From Myotis daubentonii (lineage: Eukaryota; Chordata; Mammalia; Chiroptera; Vespertilionidae), in contig NC_081861.1 in assembly GCF_963259705.1 (NCBI RefSeq), forward strand, positions 66,135,623-66,199,622: 64,000 nt of DNA, in the 5' to 3' direction. How positions within the stretch are numbered: the stretch's first letter is position 1; each line of letters opens with the position of its first letter. This document shows, in pieces, positions 42,390-52,649 of the stretch. Position numbers and translations under genes: made by a program. Below the pieces are notes generated by a model, which was given only the letters and a program-made list of their open reading frames with translations, was not told the origin of the DNA and did not search any database.

Positions 42390-42800
42390 ATTTTTATTTA
42401 AAAATTTTTAAAAATCTTTATTGTTGAAAGTATTACATATGTCCCCATTTTTCCCCCACTGACATCTTCTAGCCCACTTCCCCTGCCCCTGGCCTTCACC
42501 ACCCTATTGTCTGTTTCCATGGATTATGCATATATGCATACAAGTTCTCTTATTTATTTATGTATTATTTATTTATTTTTAAATCTTTATTGTTGAAAGT
42601 ATTACATAGGTCCCCTTTTCTCCTCATTGACTCCTCCAGCCCACCTCACCCCCAATCCCAGGCCCTCACCACCCCACCGTCTGAGTTCAGGGGTTTATGC
42701 ATATAGGCATACAAGTCCTTTGGCTGATCTCTTCCCACCTACTCAACTCCCCTCCCCCACCTTCCCTCTGATATTTTGAAGTTTGTTCCATACTTCTATG
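42390..42800 (-). mobile_element. Two L1 3'UTR fragments in tandem, minus strand
   Basis: The same word 'aatctttattgttgaaagta' begins both (about 42410 and 42582). Each continues with the C-rich 3'UTR ('attatgcatatatgcataca'). The first stops at about 42550, where the A-tail of the second begins. The second ends near 42800. Confidence 0.82.
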
Positions 42801-43305
42801 TCTCTGGTCTCTGCCCTATACTTAAAGCTCCATCGATACAAAATAATGAAAGCTATAGAATGGAGGAGAGCAGTGATCTTGAGCTAGAGCATCAAACCGT
42901 AGCTAAAAAATCAATACATCCTTTTTAATTCTTGTGTGTCATCTCAAATTACACACTGAGTCAGAGCAGCTTGGCTATGATCTAAATCAGATAGTTTGAC
43001 AGCCCAAAATATCAGAACTACAGATTTCTGAAACAGTATTACTCATCATGTAGACATAGTCATTAGACCAATAAGATATGAAGCTTTTATTTACAAAAAG
43101 ATAAACTTCCAGATGAAAGCTGGGAAAATTTGGTCTGACTCATAGATGTTTTGCCTATTTGATGATATGCATCTGGATATTTGGAAACTTCCAGATGATT
43201 AACTATATTCTTTAGCTTTCTTGCAACTGCTTTGCATCATATAAACAGTTGTGGACCTTCCTTAAGTTCCAATGTTCCTTATAATTCACAAATATTATTC
43301 ATATA
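42801..43305. other. Spacer, nothing recognised
   Basis: AT-rich, no gene. Confidence 0.5.
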
Positions 43306-43819
43306 CTAGGAGCCCAGAGCGTTATTCGAAATCGCAGTGCCGCCCACCCACCTGCAGCCCTGCCTTGACACCCAAACCTGGCCCAGCCCCCGACCCCTCT
43401 GGCCTTCTCTGGCCACTTCAAGCCCCACCTTCAGTCCCTCCAGTCGCCTGGGGCTAATCCCGCCTTCTCTGGGTGCCTCCCTGCTTCTGCCCATCTCCTG
43501 AGCAACGCGGCAGCTTCGCCCCTCATGGTGCTGGACGAGAGCATGGAAACCTCCCGCCTGCTGTGTTATGCTCCTTCCTTCCCCTGGCAGGTGGGCCATG
43601 GGGCACTCAGAGTGTGAGCAGTGGATGGGGAAGGACTGGTGAGGCGGGGCTATGGGCTCTCACCCCTGCCCTCCACAGCACAGGATGGTCCCGCCTCCTC
43701 CGGGCGCCTCCCCGCTTCCACCCATCTCAGGAGCAACGCCCAGCTAATATGCTAATGACCTGGTCATTACTCATTACGTCATATCGGCCATTAGCATATT
43801 AGCTCTTTATTAGTATAGA
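43306..43819 (-). mobile_element. Helitron (H11), 514 bp, minus strand
   Basis: The 3' CTAG is at 43306. The 5' TC is at 43819-43818 ('tctatactaataaagagcta' in reverse). The 3' hairpin is badly decayed ('gcgttattcgaaatcgc'). The GC-rich interior has two relatives of 'cccatctcctgagcaacgc' (43492 and 43720). Confidence 0.85.
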
Positions 43820-45178
43820 CTAGAGGCCCGGTGCACAAAAATTTGTGCACTCTAGGGAAGGGGGGGTGGTCCCTCAGCCCGGCCTGTGCCCTCTCGCAGT
43901 CAGGGACCCCTTGGGAGATAATGACCTGCTGGCTTAGGCCTGCTCCCAGGTGGCAGAGGGCAGGCCCAATCCCTAGGTGCAGCCCCTGGTCGGGCTCAGA
44001 GCAGGGCTGTTTGGGGAGTTGGGGTGCCTTCCCCTGTCATGCACAGAGCAGGGCAGATTGGGAGGTTGCGATGCCACCCTCAGTCACGCTCAGGGTAGGG
44101 CCAATTGGGGGGTTGGGGCACCGTCCCCGGTCACACTCAAGGCAGGGTCGATGGGGAGGTTGCAGTGCCACCCCCTGTCACGCACAGAGCAGGGCCCATC
44201 AGGGGGGTTGGGGCTCCGTACCCTGTCATGCACAGAGTAGGGTCAATCATGGGGTTGGGGAGCTCCCCCCTGTCATGCACAGAGCAGGGCCGATCAGGGG
44301 GTTGAGGAGCTCCGCCCTCTCACTCACAGAGTAGAGCCAATAGGGGAGTTGGGGCACTGGCCCCTGTCACACTCAGGGCAGGGCGGATCAGGGGGTTGGG
44401 GCACCACCCTCTATCACCCACAGAGCAGGGCCAATCAGGGGGTTTGGGCTCCGCCACTGTCACACTCAGGGAAGGGCCAATGGGGAGGTTATGGCTCTAC
44501 TCCATCACACACAGAGCAGGACCCGTGGGGGGGGGGGTTGGGGCACCGCACCCTGTCACACACAGAGCAGGGCCGATAAGGTGGTTGGGGTGCCGCCACT
44601 CTCATACTCAGGGAAGGGCCAATGGGGAGGTTATGGCTCTACTCCATCACACACAGAGCAGGACCCGTGGGGGGCGGGGGTTGGGCGCCACCCTCTATCA
44701 ACCACAGAGCAGGGCTGATCAGGTGGTTGGTGCACCACCACTCTCATACTCAGGGCAGGGGCAATGGGGAGGTTATGGCTCTACCCCATCACACACAGAG
44801 CAGGGCCCGTGGGGGGTGAGGGGGTTGGGGCCCCACCCCCTGTCACACACAGAGCCACAGGGCGATCAGGGGGTTGGGGCGCTGCCACTCTCACAGTCAG
44901 GGCAGGGCCGATGGGGAGGTTATGGCTCTACCCCATCACACACAGAGCAGGGCCTGTGGGGGGGGGCGCGTTGGGGAGCTTCCCCCTATCAGGCACAGAG
45001 CAGGGCTGCTCAGGGGGTTGGGGCGCCTTCCCCTGTCATGAACAGAGCAGGATGGATAGGGAGGTTGTGGCCCAGCCCCCTGTCACACACAGAGCCACAG
45101 GGCCATCAGGGGGTTTGGGCGCTGCCCCCGTCATGCTGATCCCAGTGCCGGGAGGCATATTACCCTTTTACTATATAG
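43820..45178 (-). mobile_element. Helitron (H12), minus strand, minisatellite-bearing
   Basis: The 3' end is 'ctagaggcccggtgcacaaa' with the hairpin 'gtgcacaaaaatttgtgcac' at 43833-43852. It directly follows the 5' end of H11. The 5' end is 'cctatatagtaaaagggtaa' in reverse near 45178. Most of its length is the tandem array listed next. Confidence 0.9.
43980..45125. repeat. Minisatellite of about 48-bp units with higher-order structure
   Basis: More than 20 diverged units share 'cacagagcagggccgatcag' and 'gggttggggcgcc'. From about 44470 to 45050 a triple unit repeats at about 142-147 bases, marked by 'gggccaatggggaggttatg' at 44474, 44616, 44758 and 44905. The glycine- and arginine-rich frames (to 247 codons) across it are artefacts of the repeat. 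Confidence 0.9.
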
Positions 45179-45814
45179 GGTAGAGGCCTGGTGCACGGGT
45201 GGGTGCCGGCTGGTTTGCCCTGAAGGGTGTCCTGGATCAGGGTGGGGGTCCCCACTGGGGTGCCTGGCCAGTCTGGGTGAGGGGATGATGGCTGTTTGCA
45301 GCTGGTCACACACCCTTCAGGGTGGGGGTCCCCACTGGGGTGCCTGGCCAGTCTGGGTGAGGGGCTGAGGGCTGTTTTCAGGCTGGGACTGAAGCTCCCA
45401 ACTGCTCCTTTTTTTCTTTTCTTTTCTTTTTTTTTTTTTTTATTCTGGGCCAGCTTTAGCTCTGAGGCCTCGGCTGCTGAAAACAGGTTTCTGGCCTTTG
45501 TTTACCGTCTGTATTTGATACAATGTTGCGGTCCGGCTGGCTGAAGCCCGGCTGAGTAAAGCAGGTTTCGGGGTTTTGTTTAGCTTCTTTATTCGCAACA
45601 TAGTTACTTAGAGTTGCACTGAGAGGCCAGCAAGTCAGGCCGGGAACGTTGGAGGCCTCCGTCCCTGAAGCAAGCAAGCCTCCCTCTTCGCATCAGCTGC
45701 CTGGCTGCCGGCCGCCATCTTGGCTGCCAGTTAATTTGCATATCTCCCTGATTAGCCAATGGGAAGGGTAGCGGTCGTATGCCAATTACCATGTTTCTCT
45801 TTTATTAGTGTAGA
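45179..45814 (-). mobile_element. Helitron (H13), minus strand, shares promoter cassette with H1
   Basis: The 3' end is 'tagaggcctggtgcacgggt' (first C lost at the junction with H12). The 5' TC is at 45814-45813 ('tctacactaataaaagagaa' in reverse). About 85 bases are tandemly duplicated ('ggtccccactggggtgcctg' at 45248 and 45329). Its first 110 bases (minus strand) match the first 110 of H1, after which they diverge. Confidence 0.9.
45711..45760 (-). promoter_or_regulatory. Promoter-like cassette in Helitron H13
   Basis: Minus-strand order: CCAAT-box complement (attgg, 45760-45756), octamer atgcaaat (45741-45734) and aagatggcggc (45721-45711). Order and spacing are the same as in H1, and all three words are intact in both copies. 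Confidence 0.5.
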
Positions 45815-48126
45815 TGTACACACACATATAAAACAGGGAGCAATAGCTTACTAGGGAACATTTGGCAATGTATGGAGACATTTTACTTGTCATACGGGAA
45901 GGAAGCTACTTACTGGCTTCAACTGGCAGAAGCCAAGGATGCTGCCAATATCTTACAATGCATAGGACAGGCCCCATAACAAAGAATATTAGCTGAGGAG
46001 ATAGTTACCTAAAATTAATTGGCCAGTCTATATCCAGATGTTTTCAGATTATAAATCAAAGTGTAAACACTGGAAAGCAAGTTCTAATGTAGGCTATTAC
46101 TTGGTAGCTCAAATATTAACCCAGATGAATTAAAGGTCAAGTTGTGCCTATGTTAGGAACAGTGATGTTCTAGAGCCAACTGGTACTGGCTTGAGGTGAC
46201 TATTAATTTTTCAGGAATTTTGTGAGCTAACTGATGTCACATTACTATTTTGAAATTGTCTATGTCAAGAATATTTATATGGCAGATATCAGTAAATACT
46301 ACAATCAGGATGTTGCCCCTCCACCAGGGAGGCAGCACACAATTGGTTTCATGCTGTCAGATCATCTACCATCCACTTTATGAAAAACCATTTTGTATGG
46401 ACAATTTTAAATATTATTTGTCAGGTTTTAAAATAATCTATTCCAATCCTGCTTTATATTTACATATAAAATATCAGTGTATTCACTTTGACAAATCAAT
46501 GCCAACCTCCAAGTATACCATAAATCCTAGAAAAAGCTTTAATTTATCACTTTTTGCAAAATAAGGCTAATGAAAATATTCGGCACTTTATTAGCCAAAG
46601 GCTAATTGTATAAATGCATACCATTAACTGACATGATCAAAGTTTTGAAAAAGTGAAGATAAGTTTTAGTTAAGAAGAAACTATTAGTTAGTCTTTGAAA
46701 ACTCAAAGTTGACAAATTCAAGCTATAAATGAGGCTTTGATGTAGCTAAATTAAATTTCTCCCTAAAGGAAAAGTCAGCAGCATTAGAATGCCTATAGTG
46801 CCTAAGAAGTTAAAGCTCCAGTTATCTTGGTTAGGGGATGAATAGAGAATTATAAGATTTTCTCCTGATTTGCCATATTAGCTCTGTTTCTTTCAAGCAA
46901 ATGTTAATTTCTAAATCTCATGACACATCTATGCAATACCAAGACATCATTATTTAAACTATCTTATGATTCAGCTATCTTTTTGTAGACTTGTGTCAGA
47001 GCAGTTGCTTCATCAGATAGTCCTTTTTTTTTTTAGCTGAAAACACTTTGCTTTTTCCAATTTAACTTGGCACTTCAAGATGGAAAAAATTGTTGCATAA
47101 TCACCTTTATTATTCTAGTAGAATGTGAAATAAAAATAATTATCTTCAACAGCCTAACTTTTCACTGTTCAACATTAAAAACAAATTGAAAAGTCTCATT
47201 TTTAAACAATTTTCAAAATGTCAGTTGAAAGAATTAATGTGCTATATAACTTCTAAACTGAATAATTTTCATCTTTACTACCACCCACAAAACATGACAC
47301 AGCTCCTGACCTACTAGTGCATACTGTTCTTAAAGCAGGTGATAAACAACCATATATAACATCAACAATCTTAGTGTCAACATAGCAAATCCACTTGATT
47401 TTGTGGATTTCCTTTTGTTAGCTGAAACAGTCTGTCTCTGTATATAACAAACAGACCGGCGATCATAACTAGAACACTGTGAACAAAAGGTAAAAGGTTG
47501 ATCCAATTAGATAGTCCTGAGGAGGTAGACAGAGAAGTTAAGTATTTCTGCATTTCTCCATAACTGAAGCTCTACAGTAGTTAATTTTATTGCCTATCAT
47601 AAAGGAAGGATAACTGACAACAAAATTAGAAATCAAGCCAGACAACTGTCACCATATAGCATAATGGTGGACATCTGCATGTGTTTAAATATTATCTTCA
47701 CCCCTTATCATATGCCATACCTAAGATGCCATCTATTTCAAAAAGTGCTTGATTATTTTAGTATGACTAAGAAAGACATGAATAAAGTGAGCAATCATAC
47801 TTATCAAAACTAAAGATTTTAAAGGCATATCCAAATTTCAGAGATGTTAAAACAATGAAATGTATCTTAGAATCAATTTAAAATGGTTCTTGCTCTGTGA
47901 CCCCATGTGACACTGAAATTGGCCTCAGTTTCATTATTTGTAAAATATAGCAGGTAATACCTAACACTATGTGGTTGTTTTGAGGATTAAAGCAGGTTAT
48001 ATATGGAAAATATCTGCCAACAAGTAGGAGCTTACTTTAGCATGGCAGAAGATTTACTGCCTTGCAGGTAGTTTTCATTGTATTTCATTCAGTGCTCTGA
48101 ATACAAATACACAACTATGAATTACA
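45815..48126. other. Spacer, with one MIR
   Basis: 2.3 kb of AT-rich, apparently single-copy sequence. The frame at 46250-46564 (104 codons, +) has no motif. A decayed MIR lies at about 47890-48025 ('gcctcagtttcattatttgt', 'ggttgttttgaggattaaa'). Confidence 0.5.
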
Positions 48127-48918
48127 CTAGACGCCCGGTGCATGAAATTTGTGCATGGGGGTGTGTGTCCCTAAATCCGGCCTGCACCCTTTCTAATCCA
48201 GGACCCCTTGGGGGATGTCCGACTGCCTCTTGCAATCTGGGACCTCTGGCTCCTAACCACTCGCCTGCCTGCCTGCCTGATTGCCTCTAAAAACCTCTGC
48301 CTGCCTGTTTGCCCTAACCACCTCTGCCTGCCTGCCTGATGGCCCCTAACTGCTCCCCTTCTGGCCTAATCTCCCCTAACCGCCTCTGCCTCACCCCACA
48401 CCCAGGACCTGGGCTTCCCTCCCTCTTGCCGACCACAAGTACCCAGGACCAGAGCTAGCTTCACCCGGGCCAGCTGCACGTTCAGGGGACCGTGGGTGGG
48501 AAGCTTCACCCAGGCCACAGCCACTGGTGCTCAGGACCATGGGGGGGGGGGGGAGGGCGGCTTGTCCTCTCCCAGGCCACAGGTGCAGGCACAGCTGCTG
48601 GCGCCCAGGACTGCAGAGTGGGTGGCTTGTCCCTCTCCCAGGCCATAGCCCCAGCTACTGGCACCTGGGACCAGGATGTGGGTGGTTTGCCTCTCTCCCG
48701 GGCCACAGCCCCAGGCACTGGTACCTGGGATCGTGGGGCATGCAGCTTGTCCCTCTCCTGGGTTGCAGCCTGGCTGGTCCCCATTCCTCTCTCACAAGCT
48801 CATTTGTGCCTGGCTGGTCCCCATTCCTCTCTCCCCAGTGTTGAGTGTCTGAGCCATTACAGAGTGATGGTGTGAGGGTGTGATGACCATTTGCATATTA
48901 GCTCTTTATTATATAGGA
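48127..48918 (-). mobile_element. Helitron (H14), 792 bp, minus strand
   Basis: CTAG is at 48127 with the hairpin 'tgcatgaaatttgtgca'. The 5' TC is at 48918-48917 ('tcctatataataaagagcta' in reverse). The interior has five units of about 62 bases ending 'ggcttgtccctctcccaggc' (48496-48770), and a GCCTGCCT block resembling H5. Confidence 0.92.
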
Positions 48919-48921
48919 TTG

Positions 48922-49045
48922 CCGTAGCCGGTTTGGCTCAGTGGATAGAGCATTGGCCTATGGACTCAAGGGTTCCAGGTTCGATTCCGGTCAAGGGCAT
49001 GTACCTTGGTTGCAGGCACATCCCCAGTGGGAAGTGTGTGGGAGG
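48922..49045 (+). mobile_element. Ves SINE, 3'-truncated
   Basis: The head 'gccgtagccggtttggctca' is intact. The copy ends after 'gtgtgtgggagg' without its CT body or tail. Confidence 0.88.
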
Positions 49046-49189
49046 TGGTAGCATTGTGGTCCATTGGCAGTTATGAAACTATTTGAACTATTGATATCAG
49101 TATATTGCTTTAAGCCAATACATTTTCATTTGACAAATATTGAACATCTACTACCAGTGTGAGGCAATATGTAGTATAGCAACTTGTTT

Positions 49190-49470
49190 CTGAATCTTCA
49201 CTTTTTCATTTAATAGATTTGGGTTTGGACAAGTTAAATAATTTTGCTGCATTTTTCTTGTCTCTACAATAGAAATAATAGTTTGGGGGATTAAATAAGT
49301 TAATGAATGCAAAGATATAGAAAATACGTGATGCATTATAAGCACTCCATAAATGATAAATTTTGTTTCACTATGTGCCAAGCACTGTTTGGAAGATTAT
49401 AAATACATTAGTGAACAAAAGAGGATATAATTCCTGCCTAGTTAATTTTACAGTACAGTGAGGAAAGACT
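49190..49470 (+). mobile_element. MIR relic followed by L2 3' relic
   Basis: MIR part 49190-49375 ('ggacaagttaaataattttg', 'aggattaa'-like 'gggggattaaataagttaat'). L2 part 49376-49470 ('gccaagcactgtttgga', 'acattagtgaacaaaagag'). Confidence 0.6.
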
Positions 49471-49543
49471 ATAAAATTAAAGGTGGTGCTATGAAGAAAA
49501 ATAAAGCAGGATAGGGAATAAGGTCCTAGAAGTACTATTTTTA

Positions 49544-50419
49544 TTTATTTATTTGTTTAATATTTTATTAGAGTTTTTTTATTTTTTATTGTTGATAATA
49601 TTACAGATATATCCCATTCCCTCCCTTTACCTCCCTCCTCCATGCCTCTATCCACCCCGCTAGGTCTTTACTACCCTATTTCACATGTCCATGGGCTATG
49701 CATATAAGTATACAAATTCTTTGGTTTATCTCTTCTTGTCCCCCCAACCCCACATAAAGGTATGTCAGTCTGTTCCATGCCTCCATGCTTCGGGTCTTAT
49801 ATTGCTTGTCAATTCATTTTGTTCATTAGATTCCACAAATAAGTGAGATCACATGATATTTGTCTTTCTCAGATTGGCTTATTTCACTGAACATAATATT
49901 TTCCAGGTCCATCCATACTGTTGCTAAGGGTAAGAGATTGCTTTACACCTGTATAGTATTCCATAGTGTAAATGTCTCACAGCTTTTTTTATTCATTCCT
50001 CTACTGATGGGCACTTGGGCTGATTTCAAATCTTAGCTATTATAAATAATTCTGCTATGAACATAGGGGCATATATATTCTTTTTGATTGGTTTTTAGGA
50101 TATATTCCCAGAATTGGTATCACTGGGTCAAATGGAAGTTCCATTTTTAATTTTTTGAGGAAACTCCTTACTGTTTTCCACAGTGACTGCACCAATCTGC
50201 ATTCCACTAGCAGTGAACTAGTGTTCCCTTCCCTCCACATCCTTGCCAGCACTTGCTTTTTGGATGATAGCCATTCTGACAGATGTGAGGTGATAACGCT
50301 GTGATTTTAATCTGCATTTCTCTGATGATTAATGACTTTGAGCATTTGTTCATATGTCTCTTGGCCATTTGTATGTCCTCTTTGGAAATATGATTAAAAA
50401 TTCCCAAAACACCAATCAC
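49544..50419 (-). mobile_element. 5'-truncated L1, minus strand
   Basis: 3'UTR plus the ORF2 C-terminus; the cysteine-rich region is recognisable in two frames ([26 protein letters not shown]). The duplication 'aagtRctattttta' lies at 49530-49543 and 50420-50433. Confidence 0.9.
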
Positions 50420-50433
50420 AAGTGCTATTTTTA

Positions 50434-50732
50434 GAAAGAGTCCTGATAAAAGGAATCTTGCAAGAGGTGGCTATTTGAGCAAGCCAAAGAGTAAGTGTGA
50501 AAGGCCTTAGGAAAGAATGAACTTGGGACATTGGAGAAAGAGCAAGGTCAGGGTAGCTGGGGTACAAGGACCCAGGTAAAAGTGGTTTTCGAGATAGGTG
50601 AACACTGAACATTTTTAATTAATTTTATTTTCAATGAGGTGTGGATTTTGTCCCCAGAGACAGTTTTCACACTACTCAGATAATATTCATACTAATATTC
50701 TATTATTGAAGGAGCATTAAAATGATGCCACA
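50434..50732. other. Spacer, nothing recognised
   Basis: No gene or confident repeat. Confidence 0.5.
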
Positions 50733-50877
50733 TCTATAATTATAAAAGCGTAATATGCTAGTTAGACCGGACAGCCGGATGACCTTCAGGACGAAGCCAG
50801 GTTGCAAGGGCCGAGGCAAGCTGCTGTGACTGTGAGGGCCAAGCCCCTTGCACAAATTTCATGTATTGGACCTCTAG
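50733..50877 (+). mobile_element. Helitron (H15), 145 bp, smallest in the window
   Basis: The 5' end is 'tctataattataaaagcgta'. The 3' hairpin 'tgcacaaatttcatgta' is followed by 'ttggacctctag' and a host T. It retains little more than the two termini. Confidence 0.9.
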
Positions 50878-51105
50878 TTTAACATAAAGAGGCTGTAAAT
50901 GACATTGCTTTTATTGAGCACGTGATTCAGAAGAAGTAACCTTTCTGACACGTCATCATGGCTGGGCAGTACTATATTTTTAATGAAAGCCACAAAGCTC
51001 TTCATGATCATTGGTGGAGGCAGGTGTTGATCAACATCATTTTTTTTAAATGTTCAGTGTAACAAAGGTCCACATTGCACCTTTTTGTCATGGTCTCACA
51101 GGTTA

Positions 51106-52646
51106 ACTGTCATGCACCAAATAATTATGTTTCAGTTTATAACAGACTACATATACAATGGTGGTCCCATAGATTATAATGAAGCTAAAAAATTCCTATC
51201 ACCTAACTGACATTGTGACCATCATGTCATAGTGCAATGCATTATTCACATGTTTGTGGTGATGCTGGTGTAAACAAACCTACTACGCTGCCATTCATGT
51301 AAAAGTATAGCACATGCAATTGTGCGCAGTACATAATACTTGATAATGATAATAAAGAACTATGTTACTGGTTTATATATTTACTATACTCTACTCTTTA
51401 CCATTGTTTTTTGAGGGTATTCTATTTATATAAAAAATGTTTGCTGTGAAACAGTGTGCCATGTTACACCACTAATAGCCTTATACATCTCCTGTTTGCC
51501 ATGTTTCTTAATTGCATTATTTTCTTCTTTGTTTCATTTAAACCCTTGTTTTATAAATTTAGTGTAGCCTAAGTGTACAGTGTTTATAAGATCTACAGTA
51601 GTGTATAGTAGTGTCCCAGGCCTTCAGATTCATTCATCACTCACTCACTGACTCACCCAGAGTTACTTCTAGTCCTGCAAGCTCCATTCATAGTTAAGTG
51701 CCCCATGCAGTTGTACCATTTTTAATCTTTTATAGCATATTTTACTGTACCTTTTCTATGTTTAGATAGTCAGATACTTGCCACTGTATTACAATTGCCT
51801 ACAATACTCAGTACAGTAACATATTGTATTGGTTTGTAGCATAGGAGCAATAGGTTATACCATGTAGCTTAGGCGTATGGTACATTATACCATCTAGGTT
51901 TGTGTAAGTGCACTCCGATGTTCACACCATGAAATCGCCTAACGGCACAAAAACAAAATTACCTAAAGATGCATTTCTCAGGTGACATGCTAGGTGAAAT
52001 AAGTCAGACAGAAAAAGTTAAAAACCATATGATTTCACTCATATGTGGGATATAAAACTGAAATCAACAAATGAACAAACAAGAAAAACAAACAAAAACT
52101 CATAGACATAGACAAGAGTATGCTGGTTACCACAGGGGAAGGAAGGTTATGGGTGTTAAAGGGTAAAGGGAGTCAAATATAAGGAGAGGGAAGAAAATTT
52201 GACTTTGGGTGCTGGGCACACAACAATGTACAGATGGTGTATTATAGAAATGTACACTTGAAACATACAATTTTATTGGCCAATGTCACCCCAATAAATT
52301 TAATAATTAAATAATAGGAAAAGTGGAAATAGATCAGATTCACATATACAAATAAAATAAAATAATTATATTCATTAAAGAATCACTAGCTGCCTTCCGG
52401 CACTGGCTCCTCAGCAATGGGGTACTGCACAATGCATGTTGCAGTCATCAGCCCCTGCTGTTTTGGTGTTGCCCTTTTTGTTGTGTAAACAGGAACCACA
52501 GGGAGCTGGCACCTCTGGCTAGTCTTCTCTTATCTTTCTGCATGAGTAGAGTAGTAAATTTCCTTGTTGTAGCTTTAGCCACCCATCAAAAAATAAATAG
52601 ATGCATTTCTCAGAACATATCCCTGTCGTTAAATGACACATGACTG
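51106..52646 (+). mobile_element. Old Tigger/pogo-like DNA transposon, split by an L1
   Basis: The ends 'actgtcatgcaccaaataat' and 'aaatgacacatgactg' are inverted relatives with TA outside both (51104-51105 and 52647-52648). The interior words 'atggtggtcccatagattat', 'tttactgtaccttttctatg' and 'gtttgtgtaagtgcactc' match a widespread old mammalian element. No transposase frame survives. The L1 insert (51982-52598) accounts for 617 bases. Confidence 0.75.
51982..52598 (+). mobile_element. L1 3' end with candidate 3'-transduced DNA
   Basis: The L1 part (51982-52320) ends with 'caccccaataaatttaataa'. A further 278 bases of unique-looking DNA follow (52321-52590, containing 'ctgccttccggcactggctc'), then a second A-rich tail 'aaaaaataaat'. 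The 15-base duplication 'agatgcatttctcag' encloses the whole (51967-51981 and 52599-52613). Confidence 0.75.
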
Positions 52647-52649
52647 TAA

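Noticed and set aside
43980..45125. A CRISPR-like array
   Set aside because: Regular direct repeats are present, but the units diverge gradually, have no unique spacers of constant size and lie inside a eukaryotic transposon. It is a minisatellite.
44396..45183. 247- and 139-codon glycine/arginine/histidine-rich frames
   Set aside because: Products of the tandem array; the several overlapping frames look alike because of the repeat, not because of selection.
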